A stretch of 64,000 nt of DNA from Bdellovibrio sp. SKB1291214 (GTDB lineage Bacteria; Bdellovibrionota; Bdellovibrionia; Bdellovibrionales; Bdellovibrionaceae), in NCBI RefSeq assembly GCF_002209355.2, contig NZ_CP106855.1:1240001-1304000 (forward strand), given 5' to 3'. The translations under genes were made by a program, and so were the position numbers. Each line of letters starts with the position of its first letter. Within the stretch, counting starts at the first letter, position 1. The notes under the pieces are model-generated. The model made no database searches, was not told the origin of the DNA, and saw only the letters and a list, made by a program, of their open reading frames with translations. This document shows, in pieces, positions 41,954 through 50,848 of this stretch.

Positions 41954-42802
41954 TTAACCTTGGAAAGATTTGTTCAAGAGTCCAAGTGCTACGTTAGCTT
42001 GTTGGTTCGCTTGTGCTAGTACGCTAGTACCTGCTTGCAACAAGATATTATTTCTAGTCATTTCGGAAGTCTCTTCAGCAACATCCACATCTCTGATACG
42101 AGAGTTAGCGGCTGACATATTCTCAACTGAAACTTGGATATTCGAAACAGTTGATTGTAGACGATTTTGGATCGCACCGAAGTCAGCTCTCATAGCGGAA
42201 ACGCTTACGATTGCTGTATCGATCGCTGCTAGTGCATTTTGCGCAGAAGCTTTATCAGCTACAGACGTCAAGTTTACACCAAGTGCCGCAGAGTTTGCGT
42301 CAGCTTTTGAAGCGTCGAAAGAAATACGGTCGATTTCAGGATTATTTCTAGTACCTACTTGGAAATCCAAGATAGAACCAACACCCGCCAAAAGTTGAGT
42401 TCCGTTGAACTCTGTACCTTCTGCGATACGGTCGATCTCAGATACAAGTTGATCATACTCCACATTCAGGAACTGACGCTCAGTCGGTCCGACAGTGTCA
42501 GAAGCTGCTTGTACAGACAATTCTCTTAGACGAATCAAGATCCCAGAGATCTCATTCATCGAACCCTCCGCCACTTGGACTAGGGAGATACCGTCTTGAG
42601 CATTTCTTGATGCTTGTTTTAGACCGCGAACCTGAGCTTTTAAGTTCTCAGAAATCGCTAGGCCGGCTGCATCGTCACCAGCGCGGTTGATACGGAATCC
42701 TGATGCAAGCTTTTCCATGCTCTTATCAAGACCAATCTTCGTTCCCCACAAAACTCTTTGTGCGTTCAACGAAGCTGTGTTCGTGTTAATACGTAAACCC
42801 AT
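41954..42802 (-). CDS. fliC: Flagellin, short D0/D1 type
   Basis: 282 residues, with the same architecture as the neighbouring flagellin: GLRINTNTASLNAQRVLWG, LASGFRINRAGDDAAGLAISENLKAQVRGLKQASRNAQDGISLVQ and C-terminal SRIRDVDVAEETSEMTRNNILLQAGTSVLAQANQ. It ends in SFQG rather than LLG. Clearly paralogous, so a tandem duplication. AAGGAGGAGG directly precedes the ATG, and a hairpin with a GGA loop sits just upstream of it. Confidence 0.96.
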   Translation of the reverse strand: MGLRINTNTASLNAQRVLWGTKIGLDKSMEKLASGFRINRAGDDAAGLAISENLKAQVRGLKQASRNAQDGISLVQVAEGSMNEISGILIRLRELSVQAASDTVGPTERQFLNVEYDQLVSEIDRIAEGTEFNGTQLLAGVGSILDFQVGTRNNPEIDRISFDASKADANSAALGVNLTSVADKASAQNALAAIDTAIVSVSAMRADFGAIQNRLQSTVSNIQVSVENMSAANSRIRDVDVAEETSEMTRNNILLQAGTSVLAQANQQANVALGLLNKSFQG

Positions 42803-42826
42803 AATTCCTCCTCCTTGAAGATTTAC

Positions 42827-42849
42827 CGAGTTTCGATCCTTGAAACTCG
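42827..42849 (-). promoter_or_regulatory. GGA-loop hairpin in flagellin 2 leader (candidate CsrA site)
   Basis: On the minus strand CGAGTTTC-aaggatc-GAAACTCG is a perfect 8-bp stem whose 7-base loop contains AAGGATC, near-identical to the ACGGATC loop of flagellin 1. It ends 24 bases before the ATG; the ribosome site itself supplies a second GGA. Confidence 0.55.
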
Positions 42850-42893
42850 AGGCACCTTACTAGTGCCGTTGGGTAGTTCATCTCTCCCCTTAC

Positions 42894-42924
42894 TGATCGG
42901 TGTGTCTCAAAATTCCTAAAGTGA
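42894..42924 (-). promoter_or_regulatory. Possible sigma-28 promoter of flagellin 2
   Basis: On the minus strand TCACTTTA-N15-ACCGATCA: 4 of 8 and 6 of 8 to the FliA consensus with correct spacing. Confidence 0.4.
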
Positions 42925-43096
42925 TACGTCTCAAAAAAATGCAAAACTGGGCTAAAGATGGGGTGTGATGCGGCGTAACTGGTTGAAATTACTACAAATC
43001 GCTAATACTACATTCTGTATCTAGACCTAATAAACTGTCTCACAACTAGGGCTAGTGCCCTGGTCATGGCTTCTTAAAAAGTCGTTTTGAGGAGCG

Positions 43097-43127
43097 TTGA
43101 CAGCCCCCTTTTGAACTTACATATATA
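43097..43127 (+). promoter_or_regulatory. Sigma-70-type promoter of HD phosphohydrolase gene
   Basis: Perfect TTGACA at 43097 and CATATATA at 43120-43127 (17-19-base spacer). It lies in the 352-base divergent region 42803-43154, which otherwise shows the flagellin 2 leader and no gene. Confidence 0.6.
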
Positions 43128-43154
43128 GACATCACGATTTAGCGGAGGTTTTTA

Positions 43155-44471
43155 GTGGAAATCAGAGATCCTATTCACGGTTCAATCTATTATGCAGAGC
43201 CTGAAGTAGCTATCTTAGACACTGCTGAATACCAACGCTTAAGAGCCATCAAACAACTTGGTTTTTCTGAGATGAGTTTCCCGGGTGCTACACACAATCG
43301 CTATTTGCACTCGGTGGGTGTAGCTCATATGGTTGGAAGAGTTTTTGATTCTATCTTCCGTATTTATCCATTCTCCAAACCTTCCGTGAAAACCCGTTTG
43401 CGCCAAACAGTTCGTTTAGCAGCTTTGCTTCATGATGTAGGCCACGGTCCGTTATCTCATACAACTGAAACAGTAATGCCTCAGTTATCTGAACTTAAAA
43501 TCAAAGTTTATGACGAAGAACAAAAGTGGGGCGATGCTGCCCACACGGTGATGTATAAAAATCGTCGTGCAAATCACGAAGACTATACGATTAAGTATGT
43601 AACTGATTCTAAGATCTCCGAGACTATTGAAAAGAATTTTAGTGACATCGCTCCGATTTACATCGCGTGCTTGATCGATAAAGCTTTGCACTGCCCTGAT
43701 GACTTCTTTGTTGATAACGGCGTGGACTTCCGCCCTATCCTGTCGCAATTGGTTTCTTCTGAAATCGACGCGGATCGCATGGATTACTTGGAGCGCGACT
43801 CCTATTTCTGCGGAACGAACTACGGTAAAATCGACTCTCACTGGTTGATTCAAAATATGACTTTCCACCGCGTGGAAGACAAATTGTATTTGGCTTTGAA
43901 CCGCCGTGCTTTGTATTCATTCGACGACTTTTTGATTTCTCGTCACCACATGCACTTGATGGTTTACGGTCACCATAAATCGATCATTTACGAAGAAATG
44001 TTGAATCGTTATTTGACATCTCCAGACTGTACCTTCCAACTGCCTGGTAATATCGACGAATACACGTTGTACAATGACTACCGCCTGCACGAGCACTTGC
44101 GTTCTGCTGACAACCCATGGGCCCAAAGAATCGCACAACGTCGTCCCTTCAAAGTTTTGCTAGAGCAGCATAATACGACAGAATCTGATCGCCCTGAGAT
44201 GGTGAAGAAAGCTTTGGAAAAAGAAGGCTTGGAAGTGATCTGGGCAAGTTCTCACGCACGTTTGTCAAAATACCATACGGCTTCACCAGAAGAGCGCGCA
44301 TCTACGATCTTTGTCGTCGATCAATTGGACCCTTGGAGCCATCCAACTCCCATCAATCAATCGACAGAGATTTTCCGTCGCTATGAAGGAACTCGTATCA
44401 TTGACCGCATCTATGTGGCGCCAGAAGAATTTGAACGCGCTGACAAAATCCTTCGCAATCTCAAAATCTAA
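43155..44471 (+). CDS. HD-domain phosphohydrolase (COG1078, dNTPase-like)
   Basis: 438 residues. The N-terminal half has DPIHGSIYYAEPE, then H in SVGVAHM and the HD motif LAALLHDVGHGPLSHTTE (about 96-113), then SSEIDADRMDYLERDS: this is the His/Asp metal-site set of COG1078 phosphohydrolases, relatives of dGTPase and SAMHD1. Family members act on nucleotides; the actual substrate here is unknown. GTG start with GGAGG at 6-base spacing. Monocistronic with own promoter and terminator. Confidence 0.9.
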   Translation: MEIRDPIHGSIYYAEPEVAILDTAEYQRLRAIKQLGFSEMSFPGATHNRYLHSVGVAHMVGRVFDSIFRIYPFSKPSVKTRLRQTVRLAALLHDVGHGPLSHTTETVMPQLSELKIKVYDEEQKWGDAAHTVMYKNRRANHEDYTIKYVTDSKISETIEKNFSDIAPIYIACLIDKALHCPDDFFVDNGVDFRPILSQLVSSEIDADRMDYLERDSYFCGTNYGKIDSHWLIQNMTFHRVEDKLYLALNRRALYSFDDFLISRHHMHLMVYGHHKSIIYEEMLNRYLTSPDCTFQLPGNIDEYTLYNDYRLHEHLRSADNPWAQRIAQRRPFKVLLEQHNTTESDRPEMVKKALEKEGLEVIWASSHARLSKYHTASPEERASTIFVVDQLDPWSHPTPINQSTEIFRRYEGTRIIDRIYVAPEEFERADKILRNLKI

Positions 44472-44506
44472 TAAAAAGCCCTTCCGAAAGAAGGGCTTTT
44501 TTATTT
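44472..44506 (+). terminator. Intrinsic terminator after HD phosphohydrolase gene
   Basis: Stem AAAAAGCCCTT(c) / (g)AAGGGCTTTTT, loop about CGAAA, T-run TTTTTTATTT. Confidence 0.92.
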
Positions 44507-44545
44507 GGCAGAACTTTGTACAATAAAAGTCCCGGGAGGTTCTGT

Positions 44546-45070
44546 ATGAGTAACATCAGTTTCAAGACTATCTCTGCTGAAGAGCTGAGTCGTATTCACG
44601 AGCTTCACTTTAATAATGTCTTTAGCAATAGAACCACAGCTCCTGGTTTCTTTATTGTTGAGAGCGAACAAAATAAAATCAACGAACGTCGCAGGAAGTA
44701 TGCTCCCTGGGAATTATTAGTAGGCATCTATGATGGTGAAACGCCCATTGGATGGCATGTGGGTTACGCTACCGATCCTGAAACTTTCTATATGAAGAAT
44801 TCCGCCGTACTGTCGGAGTACCGCAATCGTGGGATATATTCCAAACTTTTAGAGTTTGTACTGACCGAAATTCAACGAGAAGGATTTCAAGTCGTTACCA
44901 GCATTCATCACGGAAATAATCCTGCGGTTCTTATACCAAAGCTAAAACGCGGATTTATAATCAGCGGAACTCACTTCCATGAAAAGTTTCGATTTATGAT
45001 TGAGCTTAAGTACTTCATGGACTCAGCCCGAAAAAAGGCCTATGGAAAATCAATGGGCCTTGAGCTGTAA
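44546..45070 (+). CDS. GNAT-family acetyltransferase
   Basis: 174 residues from ATG 44546 (GGGAGG in front); the upstream in-frame start lies in the terminator. The acetyl-CoA motif A region is NSAVLSEYRNRGIYSKLLEFVLTEI, with RNRGIY as the Q/R-x-x-G-x-G/A equivalent, followed by a typical VVTSIHHGNNPAVLIPKLKRGF. It acetylates an amine of unknown identity. It ends at the base next to the stop of the convergent thioesterase. Confidence 0.85.
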   Translation: MSNISFKTISAEELSRIHELHFNNVFSNRTTAPGFFIVESEQNKINERRRKYAPWELLVGIYDGETPIGWHVGYATDPETFYMKNSAVLSEYRNRGIYSKLLEFVLTEIQREGFQVVTSIHHGNNPAVLIPKLKRGFIISGTHFHEKFRFMIELKYFMDSARKKAYGKSMGLEL

Positions 45071-45613
45071 TTATTTTTTTGCCGGTACAACCGCTTCAAG
45101 ATGGCGGTCTTCAGCTTCGATCCATGCTTTCAAATGATCACTCAGTGGTGGCCTTTCGGAAGTAACCCCGACCAAATTGATAAGCTCTTCTGTTGTAACC
45201 AAGCCACCAGATTTTTTAAGGAACCTTGCTCTGATCATTCCGAAAGCGACGGGTTCGCCGTTAACAATAAACTTATGCTCAATGTATGTGTATTTCTCGT
45301 CCCAATAAGCCAGCTTGGTACTGATTTGAAATTTCTGAAATGGTTTGATGGATTTTTTAAATCTCATGCGCTCGGAGACAACCACGGGGTACCACCCGTT
45401 CGCGTTCATCTTAGGCATCGCACCCATACGAATCATGTAATCGACCCGTGCCAAATCCTGCATAGAAAAATAGACGCCGTTATTGATATGACGAAGAACA
45501 TCCAGATCCGTTGGCCAGCAACGGTACGGAGTTAGGCACTCGTCCATCGCCCCCACTTTCGAGCGAAAGCGGGAGAATAGAAGTGTATAAAGCAAACGGA
45601 AAATCAAATTCAT
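45071..45613 (-). CDS. Hot-dog thioesterase (4HBT/THEM6-like)
   Basis: 180 residues. A short N-terminal hydrophobic helix (1-15) precedes the hot-dog domain: CWPTDLDVLRHINNGVYFSMQDLARVDYM is the 4HBT active-site helix and strand, with the catalytic Asp in TDLDVLRHINNG, then VVVSERMRFKKSIKPFQKFQISTKL. It hydrolyses acyl-CoA or similar thioesters. Operon with a degenerate SDR and a thiolase (gaps 12 and 17 bases), so probably fatty-acyl metabolism. Confidence 0.85.
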   Translation of the reverse strand: MNLIFRLLYTLLFSRFRSKVGAMDECLTPYRCWPTDLDVLRHINNGVYFSMQDLARVDYMIRMGAMPKMNANGWYPVVVSERMRFKKSIKPFQKFQISTKLAYWDEKYTYIEHKFIVNGEPVAFGMIRARFLKKSGGLVTTEELINLVGVTSERPPLSDHLKAWIEAEDRHLEAVVPAKK

Positions 45614-45625
45614 TGAATCACCGAA

Positions 45626-46399
45626 TTAAGAAAGAGAGAACTTCTGTCCATTCATCGTTGCGCCCATTGGACTTACCAAGAATGCAACTGTTTGAGAGAT
45701 CTTGTCTGCTTCTGTAATTTTCAAAGACGGATCGATGGCTTTCATTTTCTCCATCGCTTCTTTGATCGATTTTGATTCAGGATCATGAGCCAAGATATAT
45801 TCCTCAGTTAACGCCACAGTCAAAGTATTCACTGTGACGTTGAATTCAGAAGTTTGCTTCGCTAAGGCTCCGGCAAAATCAATAAGGCCTGAACGAACAC
45901 CGTGAGCCATCACGTCTTCTTTAATCTTTGCGACTGGAGAGTCATTCAAAAGATAAATGATACGACCTTTTTTACGGCTTTTCAGATAGCCGATCACTGC
46001 TTGAGTCAGCATCAAGGGAAGTTTCAAGTGACGATCTAGCATCTCATCAACCAGATCAATTCCACCATCCATACGAATTGGCGACGGTTTCTGAATCATG
46101 TTAGCGTCGATATAAATGTCCAAGCCACCAAATGTCGTTGCCGCTTTACCAACAGCATCTTTGATTTGCTCTGGAGTTTTCATTTCTGTTTGAATGGCCA
46201 ACGCGCGACCGTATTTGTCACTGATTTCACGCGCATCGTTAATTTGGTTAATAAATGGAGATGCCACGGTTTTATCTGGATCCAGAATTACGCAATCTGC
46301 ACCCATTCTGGTCAAAGTCATTACGATACTTGAAACAGTTGTCGTCATTGGCCCTGAAATCAGAGCCACTCGTTGGTGCAAATTCAAAGATGTTTCCAT
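45626..46399 (-). CDS. SDR-family protein without catalytic residues
   Basis: 257 residues of Rossmann SDR type (VALISGPMTTTVSSIVMTL, then YIDANMIQKPSP, VRSGLIDFAGALAKQTSEF, NVTVNTLTVALTEE). The NAD glycine motif (GxxxGxG) is absent: GPMTTTVS stands there. At the active site YxxxK should precede SGLIDF, but it reads AHGVR, so both Tyr and Lys are replaced. It is likely a non-enzymatic partner of the adjacent thiolase, possibly like the SDR-fold subunits of fatty-acid oxidation complexes (inference). Confidence 0.8.
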   Translation of the reverse strand: METSLNLHQRVALISGPMTTTVSSIVMTLTRMGADCVILDPDKTVASPFINQINDAREISDKYGRALAIQTEMKTPEQIKDAVGKAATTFGGLDIYIDANMIQKPSPIRMDGGIDLVDEMLDRHLKLPLMLTQAVIGYLKSRKKGRIIYLLNDSPVAKIKEDVMAHGVRSGLIDFAGALAKQTSEFNVTVNTLTVALTEEYILAHDPESKSIKEAMEKMKAIDPSLKITEADKISQTVAFLVSPMGATMNGQKFSLS

Positions 46400-46416
46400 A
46401 ACGCCCTACAATCTAA

Positions 46417-47598
46417 CTAAATACGTTCAATAATAATTGCGATCCCTTGACCGCCACCGATACATGCAGAACCTAAAGCATATTTAGCGTTTCTGCGATG
46501 AAGCTCGAACACCAAGTGATTCATGATGCGAGTTCCAGAAGCACCCAATGGATGTCCTACTGCAATCGCGCCACCGTTCACGTTTGTTTTTGCTGGATCA
46601 AGACCCAATTCTTTTTCAACTGCCAGGTATTGAGCGGCGAAAGCTTCATTCACTTCCACCAAATCCATTTGTTCAAGCTTCAAACCGGCTTTTTGCAAAG
46701 CCATGCGTGCTGCACCTGCAGGACCAATCCCCATAATGCTAGGTTCACATCCCACAGACGCGTAGCTAACGATACGAGCCATTGGTTTTAAACCCAACTC
46801 TTTTGCTTTGCTTTCGCTCATAAGCAATGAACAAACTGCTCCATCAACGATGCCCGAGGCACCTGCCGCAGTCACGATACCGTCTTTTTTGAAGACTGGC
46901 TTCATGGTCGCCAATTTTTCCAAAGTTGAATCTGGTTTTGGATGTTCGTCTTTTTCGACAACCACGGGTCCCTTGCGAGTTTCAACCGTCACTGGAGTGA
47001 TCTCTTGAGCAAAGTAACCTTTATCGAAAGCCGCTTTGTAACGTGTTTGAGATTGGATCGAGTATTTGTCGACTTGTTCGCGAGTGATGTTGTATTTCAC
47101 CGCCAAGTTTTCAGCCGTGATCGCCATCGGAGTTCCAGCATAAGAATCCGTCAATGCAGAAGTCATCATGTCTTCAAGTTCGAAATTTCCCATACGCATA
47201 CCATCGAAACGAACTTTTCTGGCAACATACGGAATTTGTGACATCTGTTCCACACCACCCGCAAGGACCGCAGTGGCTTCACCTGTTTGAATCATTTGTG
47301 CGGCGCAAATCCATGATTGGAATCCGCTTCCACACAGACGATTTACACCTAACGCTCCAACATTTACGGGAACACCAGATTTCAAACCAATGTGACGTGG
47401 AAGATAAGCAGCATCAGCACCTGACTGTACGACATTGCCAAATACCACATGATCAATTTTATCTGGAGTTACTTTTGCCGCTTCAAGAGTCGCTTTAGCA
47501 GCGATGACACCTAGGTCAGTTCCTGAAACATCTTTTAGAGATCCGCCGAAGGCGCCAAATGGAGTTCTTTTTCCGGAGATAAATACGATTTTTTCCAT
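46417..47598 (-). CDS. atoB: Acetyl-CoA acetyltransferase (thiolase)
   Basis: 393 residues, exact length of biosynthetic thiolases. Active-site Cys89 in [11 protein letters not shown], His in [16 protein letters not shown] (about 349) and second Cys in [15 protein letters not shown] (about 379). It condenses or cleaves acetoacetyl-CoA or longer 3-ketoacyl-CoA; which one is not decided by motifs. First gene of an operon with the pseudo-SDR and the thioesterase. Confidence 0.95.
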   Translation of the reverse strand: MEKIVFISGKRTPFGAFGGSLKDVSGTDLGVIAAKATLEAAKVTPDKIDHVVFGNVVQSGADAAYLPRHIGLKSGVPVNVGALGVNRLCGSGFQSWICAAQMIQTGEATAVLAGGVEQMSQIPYVARKVRFDGMRMGNFELEDMMTSALTDSYAGTPMAITAENLAVKYNITREQVDKYSIQSQTRYKAAFDKGYFAQEITPVTVETRKGPVVVEKDEHPKPDSTLEKLATMKPVFKKDGIVTAAGASGIVDGAVCSLLMSESKAKELGLKPMARIVSYASVGCEPSIMGIGPAGAARMALQKAGLKLEQMDLVEVNEAFAAQYLAVEKELGLDPAKTNVNGGAIAVGHPLGASGTRIMNHLVFELHRRNAKYALGSACIGGGQGIAIIIERI

Positions 47599-47616
47599 GG
47601 CATAAGCGTAGACTTA

Positions 47617-48183
47617 TTACCACTGCCAAGCAAGGCCAATCATAGCTAGACTGTCACGACTGGTTCCCTTGTGACTGACTATCAAATCTTTGTTGTCGAA
47701 AACTTTTTCTTTCACTTCAACATCAGTTTCAGATGCTCGTGCATTGTAATTGATGGCCGCATTCAACCATCCTTTATATTCCATTTTTGCTAAAGCTTGG
47801 AATGCCTCTACCCTGAAGGAAAATTTATGAGAAATACCCTGCTGAGTGGCTGCAGGAACTACGACATCAGTTTTTAAAGTTTCTTGAGTTTCTTGCACGA
47901 CTCGACCCAATAGACTTTCTTGGACAACATCGGAGTTGAACCATAGATTAAAAGATCGATCTGCAATTCGCCCCATCATTGATGACGTGGTTTCTGCACC
48001 TAAGTTATCTGTGGGTATGACTCGATTCACATCCGTAGTGGTGATCCTGGGAGTCACGTTATCTACGGGAATCACAAGTTTTTTGGTCGTCGATAACTCA
48101 ACGCCTGCCATGCACTTTCCAGCACACAACATAGACGATAGCAATAGCAGGACAGACCAAATAAATCCCATAACAGTATTCAT
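47617..48183 (-). CDS. Secreted protein of unknown function
   Basis: 188 residues from ATG 48183 (an earlier in-frame TTG adds two). Signal peptide to about residue 27 (SSMLCAGKCMAG; a lipobox is not convincing). Mature region strand-rich, ending ...SLAMIGLAWQW, with aromatic-terminated alternating pattern that hints at an outer-membrane barrel. No family recognised. Confidence 0.65.
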   Translation of the reverse strand: MNTVMGFIWSVLLLLSSMLCAGKCMAGVELSTTKKLVIPVDNVTPRITTTDVNRVIPTDNLGAETTSSMMGRIADRSFNLWFNSDVVQESLLGRVVQETQETLKTDVVVPAATQQGISHKFSFRVEAFQALAKMEYKGWLNAAINYNARASETDVEVKEKVFDNKDLIVSHKGTSRDSLAMIGLAWQW

Positions 48184-48509
48184 ATACAAATAGCATTCCA
48201 GGCGTCGCCCTTATAATCCCCGTAAAATAGAGATCAGCTGCAAATAACAAAGACTCCTTAGGTGCCCGGTGCAAAAGGTGCCCTTAATGGCTGCAGTTGT
48301 CGTCATTGTGACACCATCGCTGTGACCTGTTTCAACCTGGGACAGCTTTTTGCAAACCAATGGATCGGCTGACATTTTGGAAAGGCAAAGCCCTGCTGAC
48401 CCCGTGTGTTTTCAACGCTTTAGCGTCGAACACTCGCTGCAAAGTAGCGGAACTGAGCAGCCCAAATTGTTAATCGTTGAATTGTTCGACAGAGATGGAG
48501 ATGTTCTCT
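48184..48509. other. Intergenic region with GGTGCCC repeats
   Basis: 326 bases between divergent secreted-protein genes. GGTGCCC occurs at 48261 and 48277 around GCAAAAGGTGCC, the third copy of the element found on both sides of valS. A small CAACGCT-tt-AGCGTCG palindrome lies near 48415. No gene, no convincing promoter. Confidence 0.45.
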
Positions 48510-50837
48510 ATGAATAAAATGAACATGAAAAGATGTGCTCTTGCAGCTGTTCTTTCTATTGGATTCTTAGCGCCTCAGATGCCGAAACATGCATTGGCTG
48601 CAGAGAATGCTCCGTCGAATTTTCCAATTGATCTTTTTGATATCGGCGATCAAGTCACATCGTCCAACAATAACAATCAAAAACAAAATTCCAATACGCC
48701 GAACAATAACAATGGCGGCAACAATGCGAATTCACAACAAGGCAACCGTCCTAACAATGGGAATGGTAACAATTCTAATGGAAACAATGGACAAAATCGC
48801 ATTGGGAATCCATCGGGTCGCCCACAATCCGGTTCATCTCCCATCGTAACGCAACCCTCGGGCGGAAATAATACCAATAATAATAATAACAATAACAACG
48901 GTTCTAAACGCCCTACTATGAAGGTGGCTCAAGTTGGACAAGAATTCAGCTGCCCAATGTTTGAAAACTCATCAAGTACTAGTGGCATCTATCAAGCTTT
49001 GAGTGCCTTGAAAGCTGAAATTAATGGTAATTCTGACTGCCAAAAAACCAGCGGTAACACTATCAAATCCGAAAGTACTATCATCCAAGACAACATGGCG
49101 ATCATTGAACAGATCATGAAAACGCCTTCTGGTACTCAGATTGACACGAAAAAATTAGATGACGCCGTTACAGCGACACTTGGTTCTGCAAATACAATAG
49201 GTAAAGCGCTGAACGACAACGCCCTTTTAAATTCTGCCTGCGGCAGAGATACTATGAGCAAAGGTGGTCTATTAACGTCGTTCAATGAATTAATCAACGG
49301 TTTAACCCCTGTGGCTCTGTATGCGGTGTCCATGAATGCCGCTCTGGCTCCGGCTTTGCCATTCGTAGTGGGTGGCGCTGCGGCTTCCGCAGGTATTAGC
49401 GCTCTTAAAACCATATTGGAAAGTAAATCCATCGATATGGATAATTCTGATCAAAGAAAAGCTTTCCTTCAAAACACGTGTCAGGTTGTGAAAGTCGTAA
49501 ATAAAGTACGTTACATGCAATTGACTCAATCGGGCCGTATCAGCGAAATGACGAAAGAGCTTAAAAAGAACATGTCTCTGTATAAGGGTTCCTTGTCATC
49601 ACAAGCCTCTGCTGAAATGACTAACTTGATCAATCATAAAAAAGAAAGCATGGCCTTCATCGAAAAAGTTAGAAAGCAGTATACAGAAGACAACCAAGCG
49701 TACACGATACTGAATAAAAAAATATCTTCCATGAATGATAGCTCGGGTGGGAATAACAATCTTGCTTTGTGCACATATTTTAAAACCCGCATGACGGTCA
49801 TTGCGAACAACAAACTCAGCACCAACATGGTTTTCCCAGCGACGGCATTCCAAAATCTTTACGAATTGGGCAAAGGAAATATCGAGGCACAGATCGATGC
49901 CGAGTCTTTCTCGACAGTGAACGGTGTTCTTGAAAAGCAAATTCTTGGTTTTAACTTGGAGAAGGCACGTTCCAACGAACTTTCTGAGTGCGCAAATCAA
50001 GGTATGAACTGGTTGAAAAATATCTACTCAGCGTTATTGAGCACTCAAAGTCAGATCGCTAAGGCCTCTAGCGATTTGGAAGACTCTTTGGCGAAAAGCC
50101 CTGATTATCAGGACTTAAAAGATCAAGCAGAAAAGATGACAACAATCAGCCGTGTCGAGCGTGCAATGCAAGAATTGACGAAAGAAAATCCTGTGTTCAA
50201 CCGTTCGGAACTTCCGCAAAATACAGAGCAAATCAAGTATGCATTGTTCGGCAGTCACGCGTCTTGGTACAACAGCTCCCCAACCATGGATTGGATTAAT
50301 CACACTGTTGATGCTAAAAATATGGCTCTGTCCAATTTCAACCTAGCTGTCGAACAGTTAAGAAAAAACGCCTTGAACTTAAGCGATGCTAAAGACCAAT
50401 CGATTATTAAGCCCATCGATATCTATGGTAGAGTCTCGGCAAAATCGCAAAAGATCATTTCGACGGAAACTGAAAAGGCTAAAAACCTAGTGCAGTTGAA
50501 TAAGTCCAATAAGCGCCTAACAGGCAACCGCAACGCGATGGAAGTTGTTTGTAAGAATTTAGACACCGCTTGGTTGCAATGGACGCAAGCTTTGGAACTG
50601 GTGGGTTCCATCCAGTTCCTGTGCGACATGGTTGATCCAATCGTCGACATCACAATTGGCAAAAACGTAGTTCAAGTTTGCCGTGGTAACTTAGATTTGG
50701 ATGCACGTTACGGTAAAAAACCGCTGGTTGAGACAATCAAGCAAGATTTGGTTCGCAATGGCTATGAAACTCAAGCTCTAAAATTGAAATCCATCATCGA
50801 CGAGTTGGGTTGCCAAGAAACGAACCCAACGTACTAG
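48510..50837 (+). CDS. Large secreted protein with Asn-rich linker
   Basis: 775 residues from ATG 48510 (GGAG nine bases upstream; earlier in-frame starts lie within poor coding). Signal peptide to about 29 (HALA). Residues about 45-140 are a low-complexity Asn/Gly/Ser/Gln run coded by AAT/AAC repeats. The rest (150-775) is mainly helical with hydrophobic stretch LYAVSMNAALAPALPFVVGGAAASAGISAL (about 260-290), which could insert in a membrane, and scattered Cys (CPMF, SDCQK, ACGRD, CQVVK, CTYFK, CANQG, FLCDMV, VCRGN, GCQE) that could pair. No family recognised. The neighbouring repeat-protein gene converges 11 bases after it. Confidence 0.78.
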   Translation: MNKMNMKRCALAAVLSIGFLAPQMPKHALAAENAPSNFPIDLFDIGDQVTSSNNNNQKQNSNTPNNNNGGNNANSQQGNRPNNGNGNNSNGNNGQNRIGNPSGRPQSGSSPIVTQPSGGNNTNNNNNNNNGSKRPTMKVAQVGQEFSCPMFENSSSTSGIYQALSALKAEINGNSDCQKTSGNTIKSESTIIQDNMAIIEQIMKTPSGTQIDTKKLDDAVTATLGSANTIGKALNDNALLNSACGRDTMSKGGLLTSFNELINGLTPVALYAVSMNAALAPALPFVVGGAAASAGISALKTILESKSIDMDNSDQRKAFLQNTCQVVKVVNKVRYMQLTQSGRISEMTKELKKNMSLYKGSLSSQASAEMTNLINHKKESMAFIEKVRKQYTEDNQAYTILNKKISSMNDSSGGNNNLALCTYFKTRMTVIANNKLSTNMVFPATAFQNLYELGKGNIEAQIDAESFSTVNGVLEKQILGFNLEKARSNELSECANQGMNWLKNIYSALLSTQSQIAKASSDLEDSLAKSPDYQDLKDQAEKMTTISRVERAMQELTKENPVFNRSELPQNTEQIKYALFGSHASWYNSSPTMDWINHTVDAKNMALSNFNLAVEQLRKNALNLSDAKDQSIIKPIDIYGRVSAKSQKIISTETEKAKNLVQLNKSNKRLTGNRNAMEVVCKNLDTAWLQWTQALELVGSIQFLCDMVDPIVDITIGKNVVQVCRGNLDLDARYGKKPLVETIKQDLVRNGYETQALKLKSIIDELGCQETNPTY

Positions 50838-50848
50838 TCTTAAGAATG

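Noticed and set aside
48668-48900. AAT/AAC-rich direct repeats, considered as CRISPR or a satellite
   Set aside because: They are codons of the Asn-rich linker, without spacer structure or constant repeat unit.
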